64,000 nucleotides of DNA from Geosiphon pyriformis (Eukaryota; Glomeromycota; Glomeromycetes; Archaeosporales; Geosiphonaceae). The DNA is taken from positions 365,341 to 429,340 of the forward strand of contig JAAOMT010000675.1 in NCBI GenBank assembly GCA_016748015.1, given 5' to 3'. The position numbers and the translations under genes are program-made. Every line of letters starts with the position of its first letter. Position 1 is the stretch's first letter. This document shows, in pieces, positions 12,482 to 23,234 of this stretch. The notes under the pieces are model-generated. The model was not told the origin of the DNA and ran no database searches. It worked only from the letters and a program-made list of their open reading frames with translations.

Positions 12482-15098
12482 TATTTGATTATGATTGAGT
12501 TAAATGATTTTTTCTAAATGTAAGTTGGGATTTAATGAAGAGAATGTAAAGTATCTTTGTTTTTTTTTTACAAAAAATGCTCAAATTGAAGGGTAGTTCG
12601 TGAAAAAATAATAATAATAATTTAGAATGAAAATGATTTAAACAACAAAGGATTAAAAGTTTCGAAATATGATTTGATACTCCAGGGTCTTTTATATTCA
12701 TGCGTGGTGATTCAATGAGGAAGGATAGGGAGGGGGAGGGGGAGGGGGAGGGGGGGGGGAATGTGATATATAAAGGTGGAAATAAAAGGTGATAATTTTT
12801 CATTTTCAATTACGCGTCTTTTACTCGATTGTCTACCGGGTTAGCCAATTGACATCATCCTCTTGTTTGTTATAAATGGAGATGAAAGCCGAATAAAAAA
12901 TTCTACCAATCTACTACTTTACATTAGTACTAGCATTTAAATTAAGTTTTTGAACTATTATATCACTGTATAACCTGACTATTGTATACCTCGACCACGA
13001 TGGAATTTCTTTTGCATTCAGACATAATTTTTAGAATACAAACCCGTTTTCGGCCATGATAATTAGCCTTATTTTAAATGTGAGTAACATCCCATCCCCC
13101 ATAACATAAAGTAAGGATGATCTTAATTATATTCTAGTCTAGAAGAGAGATACATGTACATGATACAATGCGAAAATGGTACATTATCTTCACAATTTAG
13201 GAAATTCTTTTTTTCTTTAAACTGTCTTATTTCATTTAGGATGATAAAAGAAAAAGATTTCAATTGTTTTTTCTTTGTCGTATAAATTTAGATTAAAAAT
13301 GTGTTTTTGAATAAAAAATCATGATTATCAGTGGTCGAAATTCTTGTAAAGATACAAAGAACTCGATTTTATTATCTTTCTAAAAATTTTTTTTTTTTTT
13401 TTCATAAAAAGATATAAGAGATTCAAGAAGGTTACATCGTTTTTTTGGGGCTGATTTTAAATTCAAGAAATAAATAAAAAAATAAAAAAATAAAAAAATA
13501 AAAAAATAAAAAAATTTGAATTTACAACTTGATAAATAACTCTTTCAATCGATTAAACTACAATAAAGAGTAGAACTTTTAATCACTTGTGAGTACACTT
13601 CTTCGGATGAAACAGTTAGTTGGTTTTTTTGTACATTTCTTGTCCTTCATTTAAATATAATAGTATATTAAAAGAAGATTATACTCGTAAATACTTTTAT
13701 ATTGTACATTGTTCTCCATATTTTTAATTTTGAAACAATGGAAAATGTTAAATGAAAAAAGATTTCCATGTCCTAGTTCTATAAATGTGGTATCCTTAAT
13801 TGTGTAATATATTATGTACCCCGCTAAGTACATGTATACTATTTTCTCTATTAAAAATTTCTTTTATACAGAATCTCGAACTTTATTCACATGAATAATT
13901 ATTTTGGATTTCTCGCTTAGAAAGGCAGCTTTTATTGAAAGGAATATTTTTATCATTTTTTTGGAAATTTTATTTTTGAAGTTTTTTAAAGTTTTAAGGA
14001 TTCAAGATTCTAAATAGTTTCGGAAGCCTCCTTAATGGTTTCAAATTTCATGGAAAACCTGTACTCGTAAATACTAAATATTTAAACTCTTTATTTATTC
14101 AACTTACTTACAAAGAAATTGTGAAAAAAAAAATAATTCAAATGAAAGTGACAAAACGACTCGATATTAATAAAATATCTTGTATGTTATGATTTAATTA
14201 AAAAAAAAAATTTTTTTTATTAAAATAATAAGTGAAAATATACCATATGAAAAGTACAAATAAACTTTTGTATAAGTTTCATGATATTTCCCAATTTTAA
14301 TGATGATATTAAAAACCTAAATTTAACTATGTAAAATTAATATTTCAGTAATAAGCCATCGAGGAAAATTGATCATCAAAGATACACTACCAGTTTGGTA
14401 AAAATAATTCAAGAGCCTTGGGCTTTGATTATATTTCCAAAGTTGAGAAGAGACGATCAAAAGTAACAGCGAATAGATACATTAAAAGACTCCGAGGCTC
14501 AAGAAGGTCCAGGAACGATTAGATAATTTTTTTTTTTTTTTTTTTTTTTTACCGGGAGTCCCTTTTTCAAGATATGTCGAGTAGATTTACTAGGACTCGG
14601 ACTAAAGTTCTATGATGCACGTTTGTAATTGAAACCCGTCAAAATCGAAATTTCAATATCAATCATCGTTTCTCAAGATTGTGAGGAAGTTTCAGAAATT
14701 GTAAAATATCTTTTAGGGCCGCACAAGAAATTTTTAAAATTTCGGGCTAGGCTTGTATTTCAGAATCCTATATTCTTTAAGCAAAAAATCCAACCTTCAA
14801 ATTGTTACCGAATTTTTAGATAACATTAATTTTTGATGAGCATAACTTTTCACTTTCCTCTTTCCTTTTCCTGCAATTTACTAGCGAATCATGGATGTTG
14901 TTAAACTTTAAAATGCAAAGTTGTCATTTCATTTATTTAGTAAAGCAGAATTATTTGGAAATTTGAATGTGACTCTAGAGCGAAAAATGTTCCCTCAAGT
15001 TCTTTAAATATTTCATATTAACAGAACGTATTCAGGAAATGCAGAGAATCCAAAAACAACTGAATTCTAAAGGAATAAACCAGAATTAAAAATCAATA
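12482..15098. other. intergenic segment with G-rich and A-rich simple repeats
   Basis: Holds the upstream region of the receptor gene and the 3' flank of the F-box gene. It contains the G-rich array at 12728-12759 (listed), an AAAAAAT heptamer array (about 13470-13514) and a poly-T of about 24 (14527-14550). A short basic open stretch at about 14410-14525 could be an exon but lacks convincing splice partners. Other frames have no coding character. Confidence 0.5.
12728..12759 (+). repeat. GGGGGA tandem array, possible G-quadruplex
   Basis: Successive GGGGGA units ending in a run of nine or more G, about 250 bp upstream of the receptor start codon (which is on the minus strand). At least four G-tracts separated by single A would permit a G-quadruplex on the plus strand, the receptor gene's template strand. 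Confidence 0.7.
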
Positions 15099-16237
15099 TC
15101 AATCAACTAATATAAAAAAATTCTCATTCTCAACTCTATCTTCAGGCCCTGTCAACGGATTCTTATTTTGACTAAACCCTTCATATTCCTTGATAATTTT
15201 TCGCCTTAACATTCCCCAAGCTCGTTCAGTGAATGGATGGGTCGAATAAGATTTTAAGGCTTTGTTGTAAATAGTACCATTTAAAATCCATTGTTTGTTC
15301 CACTTTTGTGTGCCATCTTCTTTCACTTCGCTTATCATTACAGCGACTCGTTCCCTGATATCTTGACGGCGTTTGATTAATTTCTGCCTTGATTCTTCTG
15401 CTTGTGAGTGTCTATCGTTGATTTCATTCATTCTTCGAGAATCCTGAGTGGTTAAAATTTCAATGGCATATTGTTTTTGCTCTTTCAGAAAAATCTCTTT
15501 GGTATCTTCTGGAAGTGTAAGATATTGCTTCCACAACTTTTTTGCATGTGGAAGCCAATAGAGAGAATGACTGGTACTGTTAACCCGACAAGGCAACGCT
15601 TTACAGAATTCGGGTGGAATTTGATAATGTCTTTCTAAAACATCTTGACTAGATAATATTAATAAATCATAAATATTTATAACAGTCTCCTGATATTGAA
15701 TTATAAATAGTTATTATTTTGATTGCTTACCCACCCGCACAAGTTCTTTTCATAACAATCAGAGCAAGCTTTCACCAAATAATACCAATTGATCCAAGCC
15801 ATCCTGGCTCGCCCTTCATCACAAAATTGACAGCCCTTTTTCAAGATTAATCGAATATAGTTTCGCTCCGACATCAAACCTGGAGGTGTTACATCAAAAT
15901 TAGGCAAATATTTTAGCCTCGATTCTCGCCAAATTAGTTGCGTACAGGTTGACGAATCGGATGTCAAATAGTTGTTAAAGAGTCGACAAACTTTAGCGAG
16001 TGAAAGAAGATCCCGAGGTGGGAGAAACTTGCAAATGTTGATAAAAAGTTCTGGAGCGAGAGTTGTTAAGTTTTGTGTAGAGAAATCGGTTCCTTGATCA
16101 CTTTTGAATTTATTGCCGCGTTGTCTCCTAAGCACAATAAAAAAATCATATACCTCAGTTGCAAATGCCCAATATTGAGATTGTTTAACAAAGGGCTTTT
16201 TCCACCACTCTCAAACTACTTACTTTCGCTTAGACAT
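15099..16237 (-). CDS. F-box protein with Cys-pair motif
   Basis: Three exons, 333 residues: a 14-nt first exon 16237-16224 (MSKRK start), 16127-15731, 15689-15099. Intron 1 is 96 bp (GTAAGT..TTAG) and intron 2 is only 41 bp (GTAAGC..TCAG); frame is kept across both. An F-box is clear at about residues 25-75 (LAPELFINICKFLPPRDLL, then VCRLFNNYL). It is followed by the CQFC ... CSDC arrangement with conserved Trp residues that is common after fungal F-boxes and may bind zinc. The C-terminal half is basic, helical and possibly coiled coil (many Arg, Lys, Glu and Gln). F-box proteins recruit substrates to SCF ubiquitin ligases through Skp1; the target is unknown. The tiny first exon is easily missed by gene finders. 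Confidence 0.8.
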
Positions 16238-17189
16238 ATTTTGTTTTGAGGTTTATAAAATTTAAGCAATTTTGATTTTGGTAAAACAAAAGCCTTCCAA
16301 CTGAAAGTAAACACAGGAAGAATGTAATCAGGAAAGCAATCTCGTGGGGTTTCACTCGTAACATAAATAGAGGGCCCATCTAATTGCAAAAATTGTCTAG
16401 CTTATATAAAGGTTTTCATCATTTAACCATCACTACTAATCGATCAAGCGAAATAAAAAATATGACTGCGGTAAAATACCGTCATATTGTCTTTAATAAT
16501 AATAATAATCATGGATTGATTGGTAAGACTGATGTATTAATGTTGAGATTAAACTTTTTCAAAGACATATGCAAGCCTGTACGACCTAAAAAAAAGTGAA
16601 ACTCATTTCACTTTGTGTCAGTTTTCATTGAATAAAAGCGAGAACAAGGGGGGAGGGAGGGAGGGAGGGAGGGAGGGAGGGAGGGAATTCCAATGTAGAA
16701 AATTTTTTGAAACTATGAAACAATTTGAACGTCGAGAATTGGTAACTTTAAAGGAGCAAGGATTGAGAATGAGAAGCATCTGAAATATACAGGAATTTCT
16801 TCCTAATTTTAAAAAAAATTGATTTCCTCTTGAACCAATAAGAAAGTAAAAAAAAAAGTATAATGTTCGAAACATTGAATTATTAAAATCTACTGAAAAA
16901 AGTTCCATTTTTAAAAGATTTTGAAAATTTTCCACAAATTGTAAAAATATTTAAAAATAAAACGTTAAAAATTTTTTGAGACTCATCAGATGATCTTTTA
17001 AATAAATTTCTTCTTATTGAAGTCAAAATTAGGAATATAAAAGATTAATATGGATGTGTATCGCGTCAATTTGTCGCATATCTTGACGAAATGATGTCAC
17101 TTTAAAGAAAATTATTATATCTACAGACTTATCTTCCAGGGGAAGATAAAAAAAAGTTTATCGTTTTATTTAAATTTGAAAATTCAATA
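16238..17189. other. intergenic segment with GGGA repeat
   Basis: Divergent promoter space between the F-box gene (-) and the small membrane-protein gene (+). A GGGA tetramer array lies at 16648-16686. A 71-residue plus-strand frame at 16384-16599 shows no family resemblance and is not called. Confidence 0.55.
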
Positions 17190-17636
17190 ATGAATACACA
17201 GGCCAATTCAAATTTAAAGAATGTTCGGATTGATTTAACATTAATGAACCACCTCGACAGTCCGTGCTTTGAAATTTATAAGCTTACCATTTTAACATGT
17301 CTTGAGATGTGGATCTGGTTTTTAAATATCGTTGGTTTCTTTACTGTGTCGACTCCTTTAACCATTTCTTTGATCGTGTTTATATGTTCGGCTATCTCTG
17401 TTGCTTTCTGGGTTCTTGTTGCGATCTTTGTTGGCATTTTCCTAGGTTAGTGGGTTAAATTGAAATCTATTTTTTTGAAAATATAATTGAAACACATTTG
17501 ATAATTTGGAATTTTTTTTTTTTTTTTTATAGGAAATATCCTTCTAATCCCGATTTTCATTTCATCATGTGTCGCAGGAATCTTAGCTACCGTTTTGTAT
17601 ATTTTATTTTATATCACTTTTATCCTAGATTCTTAA
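17190..17636 (+). CDS. promethin/LDAF1-like small membrane protein
   Basis: Two exons, 119 residues: 17190-17445 and 17533-17636. The intron is 87 bp with GTTAGT donor and a long poly-T tract before TATAG. The N-terminal 45 residues are polar. The rest is almost entirely hydrophobic, with three or four closely spaced helices separated by short Gly/Pro turns (FVGIFLG then LLIPIF) and a C-terminal helix ending FILDS. This hairpin pattern, and an intron at the same position, is shared with the gene at 22700-23234. The pattern resembles the promethin/LDAF1 family, membrane hairpin proteins of the ER and lipid droplets. The assignment is by topology and turn motifs only. Confidence 0.6.
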
Positions 17637-18473
17637 GTTTTTGGTTTTGAAATTTAAAAAGCTTTAAATTTCATTTTTTTTCTTCATTCAATTCTGTTCA
17701 TTACGGTTGCTTATGAACGGATTTTCAAAATATTATAATAGTGATTTCGACGATATCATTCATAAAGGAAACGTATGTTGAAAAAAATCATTTCCTCATT
17801 TATTTTTTAAAATATTTTTCGATATAAATGTAGTTAGTGGAAACAAAAAATTATTCATTTTTTTCTACACTATTCTTTGATGATATTCAATGTTTCCTGA
17901 GAAATTTCCCCATTCATGATGCGCAACACAACTCTATGTTAAAAATCAATAATGAAAAAAATTTTTTAAGCCGGTATAAGAAATCCATTTGCCTCAAAAG
18001 TGAATATTAAAAAAAATTGGATGACTTATCGAAAAAGGGAATGGTAGTTGCACAAAGCATCTCAATGAATGACCAAAAATGAGTCTGAGCCCTTATCAAA
18101 AGCTCACAATCAATATATCATCCAAATATCACCCAGCTATTTGAATAGAAAGATTCGGACAAATGAATGTTCATTGATCGCTGAACAATTGATGACTCAA
18201 TCATTCGAATAGGAATTGCAAAATTTTTAGCCTTTTTTCATTTGCTAATCTTAGACAAGGACCTTGATTTAATTAAAGGTAAATATTTAATAGTAAATTT
18301 TCGAGATTCTTTGAAACTTTTCAATTTCACGAAAAATCATAATACCTTTAACTCTATACTCTTATCCATTTCCTGATTAAAGCATTGAGGGTGTTTTCAT
18401 AACTTGTCAATTGGAAAAACTATCGGTAGATCTATTATATCTAAAATTCCATCGCCAAAATTAAAGAAAAAAA
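17637..18473. other. intergenic segment, nothing recognised
   Basis: 3' flank of the promethin-like gene and promoter of the RNase III-like gene. No supported exon or structured RNA. Confidence 0.5.
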
Positions 18474-19622
18474 ATGTTTAAACCTCATACGCCAACTTTA
18501 AAAGGAATTATTCGAAGAGAAATATTGCCACGGCTCCACCTTCTTTATATGCATTTACGTTTTCGACGTCTTGGTAGAAACATTGCTGAACCATACACCA
18601 ACATCGTATTTTTTCTTCGATATTCTCAACGAATATCAAATCTGCAGTCACCTGAATCATCATTGAAAATCCCCAAAATACTCAAAGTCATCAAATCTTT
18701 GCAAGAAACTCTTGCAGTTTCAGGAAATCAAAAAGGAAATCAAAATTTATCCCATCCTTCAATGGTATCAACGTTAATAAAAAATTCAATACAAACCCAA
18801 CAAACCTCACAACCTACTAAAGAGGACCTACCGGTTACACCACTAAGAACTTCAAACGACAAAATACCAAGTACTGTTCGGAATCAAGTAAAACCAGTAA
18901 AGCCTTATATAACATCAAGCTGGACTCCAATCACGATAGCTTCAGAAACCACACATTGGACGCCATCTTCCAATACAGGAATAGTTCAACCAAAATTGAT
19001 TCATCCCTTTAAAGATCAAAAAAAAAAGACAATTCCCAGACCAGGAGCTTATGCTCTTCCAGTCATATTCGACAAAGAACTCCGAGAAAAAGCCATTACC
19101 TATGAAAAAGCCGAAAATTCTACTGAGCTCGGTCCTACCACTTTTAGGGCACTTGCTTTTCTAGGTGATAGTTTGGTTTATTCAGAATTTGCCATTATCA
19201 TTAGAGAAATATACCCAAAAATAATGCTTCGGCATATTGGAGTTCTTCGTTCACAATTGGCCACACGTGCACAATTGGCAAAATTCTCAAGATTATCGGG
19301 CTTGGACAAAATTATTAAAAATCGGTCTGGGCTTGTTATTTCAATTAATAACGTAAACATTCTAGGTGAAGCCATGGAGGCATATATCGCGGCTGTTTAT
19401 CTCAATCGTGGGAGCGAGGAAGTAAGAGATATGTGTAGGGTTTTTGTTAGTTGGTTCATCGAAGAAAACGAAGAAAAATTGCTGCCTTCATTAAGTTTAG
19501 GAAAAACAGATGGCAGTTTAATTTCAACAAACCTATTATTACCACCACCAAAGAAAAAATCTTTGATAATCACATCGACTAAAGCCGCCCGTAAAAAGGC
19601 TAAACTTCTAAACATGATTTAA
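18474..19622 (+). CDS. RNase III-domain-like protein with altered catalytic residues
   Basis: Single exon, 382 residues. The N-terminal 60 residues are basic and amphipathic (many Arg, no acidic cluster), compatible with mitochondrial targeting. Residues about 85-215 are a low-complexity Ser/Thr/Pro/Lys linker. Residues about 222-345 resemble an RNase III domain: FRALAFLGDSLVY aligns with the family's ERLEFLGDSxL signature, the ATRAQLAKFSRLSGL block with the SNxxLAxxAxxxGL block, and EAMEAYIAAVYLNRG with the DxxEAxIGAxYLDxG block. The first motif keeps Asp but has Ala for the metal-binding Glu, and the second has Glu for Asp, so cleavage activity is doubtful. Non-catalytic RNase III folds occur in fungal mitoribosomal proteins, one possible role. 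The C-terminus is Lys/Arg-rich. Confidence 0.65.
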   Translation: MFKPHTPTLKGIIRREILPRLHLLYMHLRFRRLGRNIAEPYTNIVFFLRYSQRISNLQSPESSLKIPKILKVIKSLQETLAVSGNQKGNQNLSHPSMVSTLIKNSIQTQQTSQPTKEDLPVTPLRTSNDKIPSTVRNQVKPVKPYITSSWTPITIASETTHWTPSSNTGIVQPKLIHPFKDQKKKTIPRPGAYALPVIFDKELREKAITYEKAENSTELGPTTFRALAFLGDSLVYSEFAIIIREIYPKIMLRHIGVLRSQLATRAQLAKFSRLSGLDKIIKNRSGLVISINNVNILGEAMEAYIAAVYLNRGSEEVRDMCRVFVSWFIEENEEKLLPSLSLGKTDGSLISTNLLLPPPKKKSLIITSTKAARKKAKLLNMI

Positions 19623-19833
19623 AAAATCTTGTTCAGAATAAAAGGTAAGCCATTAAAATTATTTTCCAAATGATTTTTGGTTCTTTGTAAATTTTCTGTA
19701 TTTATTTTAGTTATTTTTCAGAAAAATATGAGATTTCTGGGAAATCAATGATAGGTTGATATTTCCAAAATAAAAATTGACGTTTTTTGGCATGAGAATT
19801 TTAATAAACTAAGGACTTGCCTCTTCTAAATCC

Positions 19834-20163
19834 ATGTTACCTGAGAACATTGATTTTGATTCAATTAAAAATGTTTTTTCATTAGTGCAATATGTTTCCA
19901 AAAACAAAAGTAAATCTAGAAAGCAATCTGGGACATGCATTATTTCGTCTCCTTGTAATTTTTCAAAAAAGATTTGGCAGAGTGTAAGGAGAAATATGGT
20001 TAAAAAAAAAAAAAGGTCCCGAAATTTTGATGAATTTTGGAGATCAAGGCTTTTTTTTGTATTAATTTCCGGAAACTTTAAAAAAATTCCGAATCACAAG
20101 TTGAATTATCCTAAAATTTATTTTCAAAATTTGAATCAAGTTATGAACTTTCCACTAAATTAA
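19834..20163 (+). CDS. hypothetical 109-residue frame, doubtful
   Basis: Begins with ATG and runs without intron. It is rich in Lys, Asn, Phe and Ser with a KKKKRSR cluster near residue 60. No domain recognised, and no splice signals extend it. It lies 210 bp after the RNase III-like gene and could be its 3' UTR or chance. Kept because it is the only ATG-initiated frame over 100 codons in the gap. Confidence 0.25.
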   Translation: MLPENIDFDSIKNVFSLVQYVSKNKSKSRKQSGTCIISSPCNFSKKIWQSVRRNMVKKKKRSRNFDEFWRSRLFFVLISGNFKKIPNHKLNYPKIYFQNLNQVMNFPLN

Positions 20164-20735
20164 AAAAAGTAACAATTGATTGTTAATAATTTTTTACTTG
20201 CTTTCTAAGATTTATTTAAAAACTACTCTCAAAAAGTTTTAAGGATTGCCGGTCTTTTTTTATTAACGTTCTAAGATATTCCCTTAAAAAAAAAATAGCT
20301 TCTTGTATTTTATTTATATATATATCGATGATTGCAAGAGTTTTCAAGTTTTAAACTTTTCTTTTTTGAAGGGTTGACGATCACCAAAATCTTGAATAAA
20401 TATTTGTTATAAAGTCTTCCTTTGTATGAAATCATAGTCTCGAAATCAGAAGAGATAAAAAAATATCTCAGCATTCTGCATGTATCGTGGCTGTTCTAAA
20501 CCTCTGAATCTATTTCGTCACCTATAAAAGCTTATCAAGAAGCTTTTTTCTGAATTTCAGTTTCACTGAAATGATGTTTTTCGGTTGATCAAGTTACATG
20601 ATCTTTCGGTTGAAATTATAAATGTTGAAGGTTCATAACCGCCATATATTCCGTGTTCTTTCCAACCATGCTTGCTTCTTTGTGATTGATGAAAATTCTG
20701 AATCGGTGCTGGTAGAACTGTACAAATGATTCTGA

Positions 20736-21881
20736 CTAAAAACCGAGGAACCTAGCAGTGAAAAGCATTTCCATCGCTTTGATACCTCCCCATTCCAATA
20801 TTTGCTTTAATCTCTCATCATCAACAGCTAGATCCCAACTAGCGGCAGCGAAAGCTAGCCCACCTTTTTTCAAATCGTTATCACCATGTCTCCATCCAAG
20901 CATAAAGAGCACATCCCAATTTCCAAGGTTGACCGTCTTCACCATTTTATAGACGGCTATTCTTGCCAGTTCAGGAATTACCCTCATGCAAGCCTCATCA
21001 TACAATTCTGGAAGATTTTCGGTGGGAAGATTATCTTGTAGCTTATTTGTGTACAAGTAACAAAGAATGGCCCGAAAAGTGACGTAAGTAACATTAGGGA
21101 TGAATATTCTTTTGTCCTGAGATTCTTTCCAATCACCACGTAACATTCGGTCGAAATAAGGCGAAGTTGTAGAAAGGATTGCTCGATGTGCAGGAATTTT
21201 TGAGCCGCATTCAAAGGTGAATAAAATATCTGAGAAAGTTTCGTCATCAAAAAGATGGGCAAATGGCGAAACATTCGTGCTACTCATCTCATTGGTCAAA
21301 CAGTTTGAAGACTGTTGTAAACATTCATACTCATTTCTAATATCGATTCGAACATACAGATCAACATTTGTGAATTTATCACCATCCGGAAATATGTCAT
21401 TGATGGCACAGAATTGATTGCGACCCCAAGTACATTTCACCGTGCCGAATTCGAAAACTTGTTCTTTCTTTCCAATGGTCCCTAGAGGTCGGTAGGAATT
21501 TGGAAGATTTTCATTTGGTCTTTGTGAACGAAATATTCTCATTTCCCAATGAACCATTCTCGTATTTACTCCTTTCAACCTCTCCTCGGAACTTTTAAAT
21601 GCCTGTAAGAATCCGGAAACATGGTCAGGGGACTCTGGGGTACCTTTTGGTTTGAGTAGTATTCGCCATAAATAGGGTTGTTTTAGAGGAGGACAGGCAG
21701 GAGACGCAAAAAGATCACTACAAACACTGCGATCCAAACTGGCTATTTCATAGAGTTGTTGAAAAGATTTTATTTTCCAGGTATAGTTGAATCCTGCCTG
21801 AGGTTCTCCTGAATTATTAGTATTAGTTTCTTCGTTTAACAATTGCGACATATCCATGGCTGGAACGGGTAAAACAGACAT
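20736..21881 (-). CDS. MATH-BTB (SPOP-like) protein
   Basis: Single exon, 381 residues. A MATH/TRAF-like domain covers about residues 30-190 (FNYTWKIKSF start, VDLYVRIDI end). A BTB/POZ domain follows at about 205-310 with DILFTFECGSKIPAHRAIL, SPYFDRML and FRAILCYLYT. After it come helices resembling the 3-box/BACK region. MATH-BTB proteins act as CUL3 adaptors: the MATH domain selects the substrate while the BTB dimerises and binds CUL3. Such genes are expanded in some fungi. The upstream region carries a GAT microsatellite. The 340-bp C-terminal part is intact; there is no sign of a missing exon, though the protein ends directly after a helix. Confidence 0.85.
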   Translation of the reverse strand: MSVLPVPAMDMSQLLNEETNTNNSGEPQAGFNYTWKIKSFQQLYEIASLDRSVCSDLFASPACPPLKQPYLWRILLKPKGTPESPDHVSGFLQAFKSSEERLKGVNTRMVHWEMRIFRSQRPNENLPNSYRPLGTIGKKEQVFEFGTVKCTWGRNQFCAINDIFPDGDKFTNVDLYVRIDIRNEYECLQQSSNCLTNEMSSTNVSPFAHLFDDETFSDILFTFECGSKIPAHRAILSTTSPYFDRMLRGDWKESQDKRIFIPNVTYVTFRAILCYLYTNKLQDNLPTENLPELYDEACMRVIPELARIAVYKMVKTVNLGNWDVLFMLGWRHGDNDLKKGGLAFAAASWDLAVDDERLKQILEWGGIKAMEMLFTARFLGF

Positions 21882-21965
21882 GAAGTACTGTGAAAATATT
21901 AGACAATCGTCCCGAAGTCGGTGACTTGAAAAAAGAATGTAAAAAAAGAAAGGTTAATGGTAGTT

Positions 21966-21996
<31 letters not shown>

Positions 21997-22699
21997 ACCG
22001 AAAAAGGTTATCGAAATATAAGATTAAAAAGCAAAAGCAAACGATATATATACTGCCAGGGCTACAAGCTGCGGTTTAAATTTTTTTTGGTGGTTGTATC
22101 TGCTATAATGCGGGAAATCAGTGATGTATTAGCTATATATAAGAATTTATTTAAGCTCACCTGATTGGGTTAAATTTCCAAGGATAAATTAATTGGGTAT
22201 AGGTCATAAATGCTGATATTGAAATTTAGTTTTAGGTGAACGTGACTCACCATTTAATCAGGCTATTAAAACACAGATCTTTTGATCATTGATGGGAAGT
22301 TTTTCACGCACTAAAAGATTTTGATCTCATGAAATTTTGGAAAAAACAGCGACATATATATCAAAAGTTTTCCAAAATATAAAATTCCCACATATGGGCA
22401 GTTTGATTCATATCATGACGATTTCGTGAAGAAATGATCTTATCAAAAGAAAGTCTAGATAACGATGAAAGAGACTATATCTTTGTGTTTCTAAAGCTTA
22501 ACCATAAGAGGAATTTACAAATATTAATTAGTCACAAAAGGTGAATGAATCACGGGAGGAGGAGAAGGAGGAAGAGGAGGAGGGTTTGATAGAGTGGATA
22601 TGGAAGAGTAACTTGACAATTCTCAAGATTTACAAAAGAACAAATAAATTTACTTTGAGCCTGCGAGGAAAACTTCTCCCAAAGATAATATGGATGCTA
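21882..22699. other. intergenic segment with GAT repeat
   Basis: Upstream of the MATH-BTB gene, with a GAT trinucleotide run at about 21967-21993 and a GGAGGA-rich purine tract at about 22556-22582. No supported exon. Confidence 0.55.
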
Positions 22700-23234
22700 T
22701 CAAAATTGTGAGGCAAATATTTTGTAACCACACCATATTAAAGTAATCCATGATGATATTAAGAGGGCTCCCAGCATGGCTGGAATAAAAAAGAATAGTC
22801 CTATAAAAACTGTAATTGATCGCAGAAAACATTAAAAAATTGATTCCTTTGAATGGGGTTTCGTTAATTAATTTACATTTATAAGATTTCTTACCAATAA
22901 ACAATGAAATTCCAGTCCCAATAACAGCACATATCAACAGACCGAACCAACAAATCACGGCCGGTACGCAGGTAATCAAACCGCCAATTGCGAATGCCAT
23001 TGCCAGCCATAGTGAAAGTGGGGTATAGGTAATGGTCGCGAAGACTGTAGTAAAGATGTGTTGCATTTCTAGCAAATTAATACCAAACATGCTTGTTCCT
23101 ACTAGGAATTGTTGTCTATATTGGTGCTGATGAATTTGAAGCTCAGGCTGATATCTTGGGGGTACATTTTGCTGTTGCGTTCGCACGTTAGGTGGGGGTC
23201 GTTGAGGTATTTGCGGATGCTCTTGCTGAGACAT
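22700..23234 (-). CDS. promethin/LDAF1-like membrane protein
   Basis: Two exons, 146 residues: 23234-22895 and 22800-22700, intron 94 bp (GTAAGA..TATAG). Reading through the donor gives a longer frame, but splicing restores the same hydrophobic pattern as the gene at 17190. An alternative upstream ATG would add 7 or more residues. The first 45 residues are Gln/Pro-rich and hydrophilic. Hydrophobic helices then follow from about residue 60 with an FIG turn at the splice junction, a FFFIPAMLG turn and a final helix ending ASQF. As for its paralogue, the turn-helix pattern suggests a lipid-droplet/ER hairpin protein of the promethin type. The two paralogues flank the RNase III-like and MATH-BTB genes in opposite orientation. 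Confidence 0.6.

Noticed and set aside
12489-12809. 106-residue minus-strand frame upstream of the receptor
   Set aside because: The Pro/Ser run comes from the GGGGGA repeat and the frame has no coding character; it is promoter sequence.
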